A DNA stretch of 64,000 nt from Flavobacteriaceae bacterium (GTDB lineage: Bacteria; Bacteroidota; Bacteroidia; Flavobacteriales; Flavobacteriaceae). The notes beneath the pieces are model-generated. The model ran no database searches and was not told the origin of the DNA. It worked only from the letters and a program-made list of their open reading frames with translations. The position numbers and the translations under genes are program-made. Shown here piece after piece: positions 1 to 9,487 of this stretch (the first letter of the stretch is position 1; each line of letters opens with the position of its first letter). The stretch spans positions 1 to 64,000 of the forward strand of contig JALSVQ010000192.1 of NCBI GenBank assembly GCA_027073495.1, read 5' to 3'.

Positions 1-894
1 TATATTTTGGTCTTTGGTCAATAAACAACTGGTCAGTTGGTCATCACCATCAGTACCATAACTTTGTTGCCAGATTACGCTACCTTCTTTGTCCAATTGC
101 AAGACCCACCAATCATTTAAACCCATAGTATGACTGCGTTTATTACCACTCATAGGCGAATTGGAAGTTCCAGCTAGTAGCAAATTTCCTGTTGGAAGTT
201 CAATTACTTTTTGCAGTACATCACGATATTTTCCGCCATAGGTTTTTTGCCAAAGGAGCGCTCCTTCTTTATCTACTTTTAGTACCCAATAATCTAAATT
301 GCCGTAGTTTTTATCTTCTTTTAACACGGTACTTTCGTCTTGTATTAATGTATCATCGTCATAATACGTGCCATCACTAGCCGAAGTTCCTGCTATAATA
401 AAATTGCCATCTTTGGTTCTAATCACCGAATTTATATTTTCATTAGCCAAACCACCAATGGTTTTTTGCCAGGCAATAGCGCCTGTTATGGTTATTTTGA
501 CCAGCCAAATATCTTGCATCCCAATGTGTGCGCTGGTCTTGTCATTAGAAACCGCAGAATTGCTAATACCTGCAAGCAGATATCCGCCATCGTAAGTATT
601 GGTGATGCTTTTGATAATGTCTTGTTTTTCGCCACCTAGTGTTGTGACCCATTCCAAATCACCATGTTCTGATATTTTGGTAATCAAGTAGTCATAATCA
701 CCATTGTTTTTTTCAACATCACCGCTTGCATTAGATAGCGTACCACCTACCATAATAAAACCATAATCAAAGGTTGGCATCGCATCGTATAGATAATCGG
801 CGTGCTTACCACCAAAGGTTTTTTCCCATGCTATATCTTGGGCACTTATCGTTATACTTATTAAAAGAATGAGTATTTGTATTGTGTTTTTCAT
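1..894 (-). CDS. Secreted repeat protein, C-terminus cut by window edge
   Basis: This gene is not in the ORF track because its stop lies outside the window. Translation from the ATG at 894 gives a signal peptide (MKNTIQILILLISITISAQ) and then about five repeats of 40-50 residues. Each repeat follows the pattern W-x-K-T-x-GG, then D, then DGG-x-x-x-x-G-x-S. Such GG/DGG repeat proteins are common among Bacteroidota secreted proteins and usually end in a T9SS sorting domain, which would lie outside the window. The start is 10 nt after the stop of the upstream RHS-type gene, so the two are probably co-transcribed. The exact function is unknown. Confidence 0.8.
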   Translation of the reverse strand, partial: MKNTIQILILLISITISAQDIAWEKTFGGKHADYLYDAMPTFDYGFIMVGGTLSNASGDVEKNNGDYDYLITKISEHGDLEWVTTLGGEKQDIIKSITNTYDGGYLLAGISNSAVSNDKTSAHIGMQDIWLVKITITGAIAWQKTIGGLANENINSVIRTKDGNFIIAGTSASDGTYYDDDTLIQDESTVLKEDKNYGNLDYWVLKVDKEGALLWQKTYGGKYRDVLQKVIELPTGNLLLAGTSNSPMSGNKRSHTMGLNDWWVLQLDKEGSVIWQQSYGTDGDDQLTSCLLTKDQNI

Positions 895-904
895 AATATT
901 AATT

Positions 905-3900
905 TTAAGGTCTATAATGGTATTGGTTTTCTGATAGGATATTACCAGCTGCATCTTTTACATATTGTAACCTATTAAAATTATCGTAAAAGTAGTATTG
1001 CATATCACCTTTTGGGTCGGTAATGGTGCTTAGACCTACTAGAGGAATATGAGTATAAGTTGTGATTTCTGTATTAGGGACACTATTAACAAACTCTCTT
1101 AAACGACTTAGTCTACTTAATAAGTTATTTTCATTATCCAAACTAGCAGTTTTTATTTCATTTATTAAGATATCAGGTATAGCCTCCATTCTTATACCAT
1201 TTATTTTGGCAACTAAATAGTTGTCATTATATGCCCATATTAATGCAGTATGTCTATTGTCACCATAATGATCATTGGTATTGTCAATGGTATAATAATC
1301 TAAAATATTACCTTTCCTGTCCCTTTTATTAATTGTAGTACTCACTTCTAGTGGCTGATTTCCTTTAGCACTTGCGATGCTTTTTATAGTTACTTTATTA
1401 GGAAACCACCATCCATATTTATATTTTTTTTGTGATAATAAAACATTGTTTTTGTAGGATTCTATTTTTATAGGCTCCGAGATACGATTGGCTTGAATTA
1501 AATTCCTCATATAAGGCTCATTGCTCACTTCGGGGTCATGTGGATAATATAGTTTTGTTTTTAATGTTGCGTTATTAGAATCTATTGTTTTCATTTCTTT
1601 GATTAATGGATAATTGACATCATAACTATATATTTTTGTAGTCGTAACAGGACTGCCGTTTAAATAGCTTGTACTTGTCTCTGTAGTTACTAAATTACGT
1701 TCAATATTTAACTGGGTTTCTGCTGTAAATTTATAGGGGCCATGAGCTGGGTCAATAGAGCCTGAAACTGAATTATCATGAATTAGTGTGTAGCTATCAA
1801 ATAGCTTATAGGTATAGTTAAATGTGTTTTTTAGCACAATAGCATTAGTTTCTGATTTAATGGTTTTGCTTAATAATTTTCCGCGTTTTATATCATTGTT
1901 TGTATAGTTTTTTGATAAGTATGCACTATTATTAAATAAAAAATTCAATTTATTTAATACATTAGGCATATCATATAGGGGGAGTATATTAGTTTCATCT
2001 GTATTAGGATATTCATTTGGACTAGAATAGACATATGTTGTAGAACCATTACCAATTTCTTTTTCTATTATTTTTGAATACCCTACATAGCTCCCCGTTG
2101 TATATTCCATACCGCAAGTATATTTGTCAAAGGTGGTGAAATCTTGAAGCCAATGATTTGCCGATTCATTAAGTGTTATAGTATTTGAATTGGGATAACC
2201 AAAAGCAGGAATATTATTAATATAGCCTGTTGAATTGCCATTACTATCTGTATAGCTGTATTCAAAAACACGTTCATCACCCTGTCCATTGTTTATTTTT
2301 TGACGTTTAATCCGAGTGCCACCAGCGGTATAATCATGACCATTAAAATGAAATTTGTGTGTTTCATATTCAAAAGATGAAAAGCCACCTGTTGGATAGG
2401 TTATCTTTTTTAATGTTCCTGTAATCGAATAATCATTGGGTTCTAGTGAATAACCTGGGATTTCTCGTGAAGCACTAACATCAAGCCTTCTAAAGGGTAG
2501 AATAGAATATTTACCTTTATTGGGGTGGAAATATAATTTTGGACTTGGACCCATACCGAAATAACCCATAAAAGAATAGGTTTCGCCATTATTATTAAAG
2601 TAGCCTAAATAATCTCTTTGTAAGGAAGTTCTTCGTGGCAAAGGATTGTCATAATTATAATCAAACAAATATTTTTCTTCTTCCCCACTGTTATTATTTT
2701 CTATAAAACTCACTTCATCTAATTTCAAACGCTTACAATCTGGAGCATCACAACCGTCATTAACATTGAAATAACTGTACTTTAAAATCACTCTTTTGAT
2801 TATTGCATTGAACTTGTTTTTTATGACCACCTCTGTCAATGCTTTTTCACCTAAATAATCCAAACGATTTAAATTATAATGAAATTCAACAGTGCCGCCA
2901 TCCCAAGTGATGTTGGTTATTCTATTCAATCTTGGATACTTTGTTAATAATTCATTGGAATGATAGAACTTTGCTGGCTCAACAAAAAATGTGCCTTCAG
3001 GTTGATATGCAGCATGAATGTATTTTGTATTTTGCGAATTATAGTAATAATCATCATATATATCTTGGCGTGTTCCCGTGTAATTATATAGATGTTCAAT
3101 ATCCGATTTTGAATATTGCTCATAATTAAAAGTCACATTTTGGTAAGATAAAGGGCTTGTTATTTTTTCTAAATGCCAAGTTGTTATTCTAGAATTATAG
3201 TGGTCTATAAAAGAACCTGATATTGGTGATTTCCAAGTTTCAACAGCATCTTTTTTATTAAAAACATATTGAAACCCATTGTTATTTAAAGTAAATGTAT
3301 TAAAATCAAAAAATCTGTTTTTAGTCAAATTATGGTACGTTGTTAATCCTTGACTCATATCTGCTGGATCCATTATATTGTCATCGCCTACGTGAGTAGG
3401 ATAATATTCATAAGGGTCTCCATTCTCATGGAAACCAAAACGATTTATTTCTATATTAGATCGCGATATGGAATTTTCTAATTTCACATTAGAATGATTT
3501 ACAAATACTGCGTGATATCGTCTTTGTGTAAATAGTGTATTATAATCACTTTCATTAGTATCTTGTAAAAAGAATCGTGCATTCAAACCAGGAGCAACAG
3601 CATTGTACAAATCAGGAGAACTATCAATGCTAACCTCTTTAGAATTTGGTCCATTACCAAAAGGGTATGTTATAGAATGTATAAAAGAGGAACTACCAAT
3701 ATTATAAAAATATGGTGCGTTTTTACGATGATAACCTATGCTACTCATTGACATATCTAAAATACCTTGCCCTAATTCCACATCATCAGGCTCACCTATT
3801 GTTTGAGCACGAACACTATCATCTTCAATGCCTTTTATTATCTTTGAAATGTTTCCTCCTGCATTTAAGCTCCAGCCCAGTCCAACATTTGAAGCAACTT

Positions 3901-4168
3901 CATCTACTTTTACACCACCAGAGTTATAGGATAATGAGATTGGTATTTTTAAACCATCAAGCGTAATTTCATAGATTGGAACAGTTACATTTACTTTTCC
4001 TGTATAGAGGTTTACAGGTAAAAAATGTTGTTTTTGGAATGCATTAACACTTGGAGCCGTCAACATATCATTTTTTGGTATTGTGCTGGGTATAGTTGGA
4101 AGTTCTACTTGAGCTAGCACATTTAAATAAAAAAAAGATGTGATAATAATTAAGAATTTTCTTTTCAT
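905..4168 (-). CDS. Secreted RHS/YD-repeat protein
   Basis: The product is 1087 residues with a signal peptide ending near LNVLAQ. The N-terminal part carries the SLSYNSGGVKVDEVASNVG-type segment typical of large Bacteroidota RHS-like wall or surface proteins. The C-terminus holds YD-type repeats (ITDPKGDMQYYFYDNFNRL, then DAAGNILSENQYHY) and stops right there. I see no RHS core cassette, no toxin domain and no T9SS sorting domain. The family is thought to form beta-rich surface or secreted shells, but the role here is unknown. It is first in a two-gene unit with the 1-894 gene. A TATATTTG element lies about 64 nt upstream of the start. Confidence 0.8.
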   Translation of the reverse strand: MKRKFLIIITSFFYLNVLAQVELPTIPSTIPKNDMLTAPSVNAFQKQHFLPVNLYTGKVNVTVPIYEITLDGLKIPISLSYNSGGVKVDEVASNVGLGWSLNAGGNISKIIKGIEDDSVRAQTIGEPDDVELGQGILDMSMSSIGYHRKNAPYFYNIGSSSFIHSITYPFGNGPNSKEVSIDSSPDLYNAVAPGLNARFFLQDTNESDYNTLFTQRRYHAVFVNHSNVKLENSISRSNIEINRFGFHENGDPYEYYPTHVGDDNIMDPADMSQGLTTYHNLTKNRFFDFNTFTLNNNGFQYVFNKKDAVETWKSPISGSFIDHYNSRITTWHLEKITSPLSYQNVTFNYEQYSKSDIEHLYNYTGTRQDIYDDYYYNSQNTKYIHAAYQPEGTFFVEPAKFYHSNELLTKYPRLNRITNITWDGGTVEFHYNLNRLDYLGEKALTEVVIKNKFNAIIKRVILKYSYFNVNDGCDAPDCKRLKLDEVSFIENNNSGEEEKYLFDYNYDNPLPRRTSLQRDYLGYFNNNGETYSFMGYFGMGPSPKLYFHPNKGKYSILPFRRLDVSASREIPGYSLEPNDYSITGTLKKITYPTGGFSSFEYETHKFHFNGHDYTAGGTRIKRQKINNGQGDERVFEYSYTDSNGNSTGYINNIPAFGYPNSNTITLNESANHWLQDFTTFDKYTCGMEYTTGSYVGYSKIIEKEIGNGSTTYVYSSPNEYPNTDETNILPLYDMPNVLNKLNFLFNNSAYLSKNYTNNDIKRGKLLSKTIKSETNAIVLKNTFNYTYKLFDSYTLIHDNSVSGSIDPAHGPYKFTAETQLNIERNLVTTETSTSYLNGSPVTTTKIYSYDVNYPLIKEMKTIDSNNATLKTKLYYPHDPEVSNEPYMRNLIQANRISEPIKIESYKNNVLLSQKKYKYGWWFPNKVTIKSIASAKGNQPLEVSTTINKRDRKGNILDYYTIDNTNDHYGDNRHTALIWAYNDNYLVAKINGIRMEAIPDILINEIKTASLDNENNLLSRLSRLREFVNSVPNTEITTYTHIPLVGLSTITDPKGDMQYYFYDNFNRLQYVKDAAGNILSENQYHYRP

Positions 4169-4231
4169 GTTGCTTTATTAAAATTTGTATTTATAACCGT
4201 TCGCGGTATAGTATATTTTTTTAATATATAA

Positions 4232-4239
4232 CAAATATA
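4232..4239 (-). promoter_or_regulatory. Predicted -7 element of the RHS-type gene
   Basis: TATATTTG on the minus strand matches the Bacteroidota TAnnTTTG consensus and sits about 64 nt before the ATG at 4168. No clear -33 TTG was located. Confidence 0.4.
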
Positions 4240-4637
4240 TAGTATTATTTTATTGTTAAGTAACTAAACATTAATTTATTAGATAGTTAAATTATTGATA
4301 ATCATATATATATATATATATAGCATTTTATACTAATATATCTATTAAAAAAGCCTTATAAAAAAACAGTTTTTATTGCTTTTATACTTACTAGTTCCAC
4401 TACTACTTCATTTGTTACCCATTAAAAATGATTATTTTTAAACTGGAAGTATAAATAAATTGAAAAACCTGCCACTTGATAGCTGCTTGACTATTTAATA
4501 TGTTGATTGTATGGACTTGTTTTTTTAATTTTCTACTACGCATCAAGAATATAATGCCTTCATTAAGAAATAATATAATTAGAAAGTTGTTGTTTATAAC
4601 TATATTTTTTTCTATTAAAAACAAATAACTATTTACG

Positions 4638-4645
4638 TATTTTTG
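4638..4645 (+). promoter_or_regulatory. Predicted -7 element of uvrD
   Basis: TATTTTTG is followed by exactly four bases (cttt) and the ATG at 4650. Transcription would start at or next to the start codon, so the mRNA would be leaderless or nearly so. recR, dnaB and uvrB have the same layout. Confidence 0.55.
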
Positions 4646-4649
4646 CTTT

Positions 4650-6968
4650 ATGGATAACGAAGCATTATTAGCACAACTCAACGAACCCCAACGCGAAGCG
4701 GTATTGCACAAAGATGGTCCCATGCTTATTATAGCAGGTGCTGGTTCAGGGAAAACGCGTGTGCTGACACTACGTATTGCACGCCTTGTTCAGTTGGGTG
4801 TTGATCCTTTTAATATTCTTTCGCTTACCTTTACCAATAAAGCTGCACGTGAGATGAAAGCGCGTATTGCTAATTATGTAGGAAACTCTGAAGCCAAGAA
4901 CCTATGGATGGGAACGTTTCACTCTGTTTTTGCCAAAATACTGCGTATTGAAGGTGATAAGCTGGGTTTTCCAAGTAATTATACTATCTATGATTCTCAA
5001 GACTCGCAACGCCTTATCACGAGTATCATCAAAGAGATGAAACTGGATAAAGAGGTTTATAAAACCAAGCAAGTACTCAATCGTATATCATCCTATAAAA
5101 ATAGTTTGATAACTGTACACGCTTATAAAAATGACTATGAACTTCAAGAAGCAGACGCTATGGCAAAACGTCCAAGAATGGGCGCTATTTACCAAGCTTA
5201 CGTTGACCGTTGTTTTAGAGCTGGTGCTATGGATTTTGATGATTTGCTATTGCGTACCAATGAGCTGTTAACGCGTTTTCCAAAAGTATTGGCAAAATAC
5301 CAAGATCGTTTTCGTTATATTTTGGTTGATGAGTATCAAGACACCAATCATTCACAGTACTTGATAGTTCGTGCTTTGGCAGATCGTTTTCAAAACATCT
5401 GTGTAGTAGGTGATGATTCGCAGAGTATTTATGCTTTTCGAGGCGCTAATATTTCTAATATTTTGAATTTTCAACGTGATTATAGTGATGTGGCTACTTT
5501 TAAATTGGAACAAAATTACCGTTCTACTAAAAACATTGTTGAAGCTGCAAATTCCGTTATTGCTAATAATAAAACCAAGCTCGAAAAAGTTATTTGGACA
5601 TCTAATGACGCAGGTGAAAAGATAAAAGTAGCACGAACCACAACCGATGCAGAAGAAGGGCGTTTTGTGATCAGTCAAATCTTTGAAACCAAAATGCAAA
5701 ATCAATTAATGAATAGCGATTTTGCAATACTATATCGTACCAATGCACAGTCACGTGCTATGGAAGATGCCTTGAGAAAAAAAGATATTCCATATCGTAT
5801 TTATGGTGGATTATCTTTCTACCAGCGTAAAGAGATAAAAGATGTATTGGCTTACTTACGTTTGATTATTAACCCAAAGGATGAAGAAGCGCTTAAGCGT
5901 GTGATTAACTATCCTGCACGAGGAATAGGTCAAACAACTTTAGCCCGTTTGATAGTTGCTGCAAATGAATATAACGTGAGTATTTTTGATGTGCTGACCA
6001 AAATTAATGCTATTGATTTAAAGATCAATGCAGGAACACGAAATAAAATTCAGAATTTTGTAACCTTAATAAAAAGTTTTCAAGTTTTAGATCAAAAAAT
6101 GAATGCTTTTGAGCTCACAGAACATGTGATAAAAAATACAGGACTGTTTGTAGAACTCAAAAAAGATGCTACTCCAGAAGGAATAGGGAAAATGCAAAAT
6201 GTAGAAGAATTGCTCAACGGGCTGAAAGATTTTGTAGTAGGACAAGAAGAAATACCTGAAATGCAAGGTAAACTAAGTGAGTTTATGGAAGATGTGGCGT
6301 TAGCTACAGACCTTGATAAAGATACAGGCGATGATGACCGTGTTTCTTTAATGACCATTCACCTTTCCAAGGGTTTGGAGTTTCCTTATGTGTATATTGT
6401 AGGAATGGAAGAGGATCTTTTTCCGAGTGCTATGAGTATGAATACGCGTGAAGACTTGGAAGAAGAACGTCGTTTGTTTTATGTGGCATTAACACGAGCC
6501 GAAAAACAAGCCACGCTGACTTACACCATGTCGCGGTATCGTTGGGGAAAATTAGTCGATGCTGAGCCGAGCCGTTTTATAGAAGAAATATCTGAAGAAT
6601 ATTTAGAATATCTTACACCAAAAGAGCAGGGGAGATACAACCCAATGCTGGATGCTTCGTTGTTTGGAGAAGTCGATAAATCTAAGTTTAGATTGAAGAA
6701 ACCTGTGAGTAGCAAACCACCTACTTTTTCAAGTCTTCAAGGGCGAAAACTACGCAAAATAAAGCCTGCAAATAGTGCGGCTACCTCTAAAACCAATCTA
6801 TTTGACGCAAGCCTTATTGCTGGGAGTAAAGTGCGCCATGCGCGCTTTGGTCTGGGTACTGTACTGAAAATAACAGGAAATGGTGCTGACAAAAAAGCAG
6901 AAATTCAATTTGAAAAAGGCGGTATCAAAAACCTTTTATTGCGCTTTGCAAAGTTGGAGGTGATTTAG
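4650..6968 (+). CDS. uvrD: UvrD/PcrA-type ATP-dependent DNA helicase
   Basis: The 772-residue superfamily 1A 3'-5' helicase acts in nucleotide excision and mismatch repair and in clearing RecA or stalled complexes. The Walker A motif AGAGSGKT is at residues 29-36, preceded by the Q-motif region LNEPQREAV. LVDEYQDTN (motif II) is near residue 225, and VGDDSQSIYAFRGA (motif III) and EQNYRSTKNI (motif IV) follow. TIHLSKGLEFPYVYIVG and VALTRAEKQ are motifs V and VI. The last ~60 residues (GSKVRHARFGLGTVLKITG) form the Tudor-like RNA-polymerase-binding tail typical of PcrA/UvrD. Length is normal for the family. It is monocistronic and converges on the nuclease operon. Confidence 0.95.
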   Translation: MDNEALLAQLNEPQREAVLHKDGPMLIIAGAGSGKTRVLTLRIARLVQLGVDPFNILSLTFTNKAAREMKARIANYVGNSEAKNLWMGTFHSVFAKILRIEGDKLGFPSNYTIYDSQDSQRLITSIIKEMKLDKEVYKTKQVLNRISSYKNSLITVHAYKNDYELQEADAMAKRPRMGAIYQAYVDRCFRAGAMDFDDLLLRTNELLTRFPKVLAKYQDRFRYILVDEYQDTNHSQYLIVRALADRFQNICVVGDDSQSIYAFRGANISNILNFQRDYSDVATFKLEQNYRSTKNIVEAANSVIANNKTKLEKVIWTSNDAGEKIKVARTTTDAEEGRFVISQIFETKMQNQLMNSDFAILYRTNAQSRAMEDALRKKDIPYRIYGGLSFYQRKEIKDVLAYLRLIINPKDEEALKRVINYPARGIGQTTLARLIVAANEYNVSIFDVLTKINAIDLKINAGTRNKIQNFVTLIKSFQVLDQKMNAFELTEHVIKNTGLFVELKKDATPEGIGKMQNVEELLNGLKDFVVGQEEIPEMQGKLSEFMEDVALATDLDKDTGDDDRVSLMTIHLSKGLEFPYVYIVGMEEDLFPSAMSMNTREDLEEERRLFYVALTRAEKQATLTYTMSRYRWGKLVDAEPSRFIEEISEEYLEYLTPKEQGRYNPMLDASLFGEVDKSKFRLKKPVSSKPPTFSSLQGRKLRKIKPANSAATSKTNLFDASLIAGSKVRHARFGLGTVLKITGNGADKKAEIQFEKGGIKNLLLRFAKLEVI

Positions 6969-7132
6969 TTGATGAAATAATTTTACTATTATTTATTCCT
7001 TTGTAAATAGTTCCGCTAATGATTCTCCTTGTCTTAAAACTCGGTCTATATAAAATCACAAACTAAAAACTATGTAAAATTAATATAATTGTAAGCTGCA
7101 AACAAAAAAATGATATTTTGTAGCGTTATTTG

Positions 7133-7906
7133 CTAAAAAATTTGATTTAAAACTCCCGCTAAACGCACACCTCCTTTTTGAAGTTGTTGTTTTACAGTTC
7201 CGATATATTTATAGGAGTAATTATAACTTAGTTTTTCTCCTTTCTGAACAGTAGCATAGATTTCATCAGTAATGACTCTGTTTTCTATAGCCCAATCTAG
7301 GGGAGTTCCTGCTTGCATAGCCGCAATCTGTTTTTTACTGAGTGGACGGTCAGCATTTGCTGCTAGTTCGGTATAGCTCATATTCCACGTTGCTATCATA
7401 TCAATATCCCAAACGTGATGAATATTAGTATTTTTTCCATGCCAAAGCACTTGTATGGTATTTCCTCCTTTGTCTTTTTTGTGTCCAATATGCAGCGGTT
7501 GGTGCAAATCGCCAATAAGGTGAACGAGCATTTTTAGATAGAATACTTTATCTTTTTTACTAGTGGCTTTACTTTTAAGCACTATAATACAAGAGTCTAT
7601 TCCTGTGATAATGTCTCCTTTTGGGTTTTTTGGAGCGCTAGCATAACTACCGCCTTTAGGGTAATTGACATAATGCCAAGCACTAAATTTTCTATAATTT
7701 TTATCTGATTTTATTTCATCTGCATAGGTAGCTATTTCGGCAAGGCTTGCACCATCTAATATTTTGGCAATGGCTTTGCGTGTTTTTCGCTTTAAATAGT
7801 GTTCTGCTATTGCTCCTGTAGTACGATGCCCTGTTGGACCCCAAGAGATTAATATACTTATAGTAAATACAAGGAGAAAACGACGAAATAATTTAGATTG
7901 AGACAT
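7133..7906 (-). CDS. S1/P1-type zinc-dependent nuclease
   Basis: The 257-residue exported nuclease belongs to the S1/P1 and phospholipase C-like fold, which cleaves single-stranded DNA and RNA with three zinc ions. A hydrophobic signal peptide ends just before Trp22 (SWGPTGHR). In this family the mature N-terminal Trp is itself a zinc ligand. Other ligand-bearing motifs are ATYADEIK, WHYVNYP, LVHLIGDLHQPLHIG and GGN...NIHHVWDID. It is last in an operon with the outer-membrane barrel gene (2-nt gap) and the split transketolase. A role in scavenging extracellular nucleic acid is inferred. Confidence 0.92.
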   Translation of the reverse strand: MSQSKLFRRFLLVFTISILISWGPTGHRTTGAIAEHYLKRKTRKAIAKILDGASLAEIATYADEIKSDKNYRKFSAWHYVNYPKGGSYASAPKNPKGDIITGIDSCIIVLKSKATSKKDKVFYLKMLVHLIGDLHQPLHIGHKKDKGGNTIQVLWHGKNTNIHHVWDIDMIATWNMSYTELAANADRPLSKKQIAAMQAGTPLDWAIENRVITDEIYATVQKGEKLSYNYSYKYIGTVKQQLQKGGVRLAGVLNQIF

Positions 7907-7908
7907 TA

Positions 7909-8523
7909 TTAAAATTTAAAATTTATTGAAAAAATCAGTTGATTTACGCGGTTATCAATATTACTATTGATATAGTTTGGGTCTGCAATATTGTTATTGT
8001 CTAGAAAAGTAACTTCATTGGCTTTTAAACTGCGTTCGTAGCGTGCATCAATACCAATAGAGCCAAATTGAAGACCAACACCAAACTGTAAGCCCAAAGT
8101 AAAATCATCATATTGGAGTTGTGAATAATCAACATCTTGTATAGCAATATTTGTAATATATTGAAAAGCAGGACCTCCGAAGAGTGTCAATGGCCCAGCT
8201 ATTTTTTTACCAACCAAAACAGGAACATCTATTTTTGATGTAGTAATGGCTGCCGTATTCGTGGTATTCCATGTGTAGCCACTTTTTATTTGTGTATAAA
8301 CAGCTTCTGGTCTTACAAAAAAACTATCGCCTATCTGAAGATATACTCCGGCGTGATAACCTGTTTTTCCAGACGATCCTGCTAAAACATCTTCTCCAGA
8401 AGTTTTTAGTTCTGCAAAATCTCCAGTTGAATTATAATTGACTCCACCTGTGAAACCAAACTGTGTTTGCGCTTGTATTTGAATACTAACTAATACGATG
8501 AGTACTACTAAAATCTTTTTCAT
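7909..8523 (-). CDS. Outer-membrane beta-barrel protein, PorT-like fold
   Basis: The 204-residue protein has a signal peptide (MKKILVVLIVLVSIQIQAQ) followed by alternating amphipathic strands: QFGFTGGVNYNSTG, YHAGVYLQIGDSFFVRPEAVYTQ, TLGLQFGVGLQFGSIGIDARYERSL. It ends in a terminal aromatic strand, LIFSINFKF. This is the pattern of the small outer-membrane beta-barrel family (PF13568-like) common in Bacteroidota. No specific substrate can be read from it. It lies 3 nt after transketolase C and 2 nt before the nuclease, so it belongs to the operon starting at 10336. Confidence 0.82.
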   Translation of the reverse strand: MKKILVVLIVLVSIQIQAQTQFGFTGGVNYNSTGDFAELKTSGEDVLAGSSGKTGYHAGVYLQIGDSFFVRPEAVYTQIKSGYTWNTTNTAAITTSKIDVPVLVGKKIAGPLTLFGGPAFQYITNIAIQDVDYSQLQYDDFTLGLQFGVGLQFGSIGIDARYERSLKANEVTFLDNNNIADPNYINSNIDNRVNQLIFSINFKF

Positions 8524-8526
8524 AAT

Positions 8527-9480
8527 TTATTTTCTTTTTAGAACTTCTTTTACAGCTATAACGATATCAGTATCTTTTATATTGTATTTTTGCATTAACT
8601 GCTCTGGAGTTCCAGATTCACCAAAGGTGTCATTTACAGCCACAAACTCTTGTGGAGTAGGGCTTGTAGTAGCCAGTTCTCTAGCAATACTTTCGCCAAG
8701 TCCACCAAGTTTATTGTGTTCTTCGCAAGTAACAATGCATCCTGTTTTTTGAACTGATTTTAGTATAGCAGGTACATCAAGCGGTTTGATAGTATGTATA
8801 TTTATGACTTCTGCGCTAATACCTTCTTTATCTAAAGTTTTTGCAGCCTCTAGTGCTTCCCAAACCATATGCCCTGTGGCAACTATAGTTACATCTTTAC
8901 CTTCTTGGAAAGTTACTGCTTTACCAATTTCAAATTTCTGATTGGCAGGAGTGAATACTGGTATTTTTGGTCTTCCAAAACGCAAGTAAACAGGACCTTT
9001 ATATTCAGCAATAGCTAATGTTGCAGCCTTGGTCTGATTGTAATCACAAGGGTTAATGACCACCATTCCGGGGAGCATTTTCATCATACCAATATCTTCT
9101 AAGGTTTGATGTGTAGCACCATCTTCTCCAAGTGTTAGTCCTGCGTGCGAAGCACATATTTTAACATTTTTTCCTGAATACGCTATGGCTTGACGTATTT
9201 GATCGTAAACACGAGCTGTTGAGAAATTGGCAAAAGTTCCTGTAAATGGTATTTTACCTCCAATGGTAAGTCCTGCAGCAACGCCCATCATATTGGCTTC
9301 TGCAATTCCCATTTGAAAAAAGCGTTCTGGATGATTCTTTTTGAAATCACCCATTTTTAATGAACCTGTAAGGTCAGCGGTAAGTGCCACTACGTTTTCA
9401 TTGGTTTTTCCGAGTTGAGTTAAGGCATCGCCAAAACCAGAACGCGTGTCTTTTTTTTCGGTATATGTATATGTTTTCAT
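8527..9480 (-). CDS. Transketolase, C-terminal subunit
   Basis: The 317-residue protein covers the pyrimidine-binding and C-terminal domains of a transketolase split over two genes. Recognisable segments are VALTADLTGSLKMGDF, the pyrimidine-domain stretch FFQMGIAEANMMGVAAGL, and HAGLTLGEDGATHQTLEDI. Together with the N-terminal subunit it would transfer two-carbon ketol units in the non-oxidative pentose phosphate pathway using thiamine diphosphate. It starts 7 nt after the stop of the N-terminal subunit. Split transketolases are also often relatives of 1-deoxyxylulose-5-phosphate synthase, but the sequence reads as transketolase. Confidence 0.93.
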   Translation of the reverse strand: MKTYTYTEKKDTRSGFGDALTQLGKTNENVVALTADLTGSLKMGDFKKNHPERFFQMGIAEANMMGVAAGLTIGGKIPFTGTFANFSTARVYDQIRQAIAYSGKNVKICASHAGLTLGEDGATHQTLEDIGMMKMLPGMVVINPCDYNQTKAATLAIAEYKGPVYLRFGRPKIPVFTPANQKFEIGKAVTFQEGKDVTIVATGHMVWEALEAAKTLDKEGISAEVINIHTIKPLDVPAILKSVQKTGCIVTCEEHNKLGGLGESIARELATTSPTPQEFVAVNDTFGESGTPEQLMQKYNIKDTDIVIAVKEVLKRK

Positions 9481-9487
9481 CTGCTTT

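Larger units (their letters stand above)
4169..4649. other. AT-rich intergenic region between RHS-type gene and uvrD
   Basis: This is 481 bp between divergent genes. It holds the predicted promoters of both genes and a 19-nt AT dinucleotide run at 4304-4322. The 102-residue minus-strand ORF in the track here has no recognisable domain and overlaps uvrD, so I treat it as noise. Nothing else is recognised. Confidence 0.6.

Noticed and set aside
4304-4322. AT dinucleotide run as a regulatory or phase-variation repeat
   Set aside because: It is intergenic, short and not placed to change a promoter spacer; noted only as low-complexity sequence.
4415-4723. 102-residue minus-strand ORF before and inside uvrD
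   Set aside because: It overlaps the uvrD promoter and N-terminus on the opposite strand and shows no recognisable domain.
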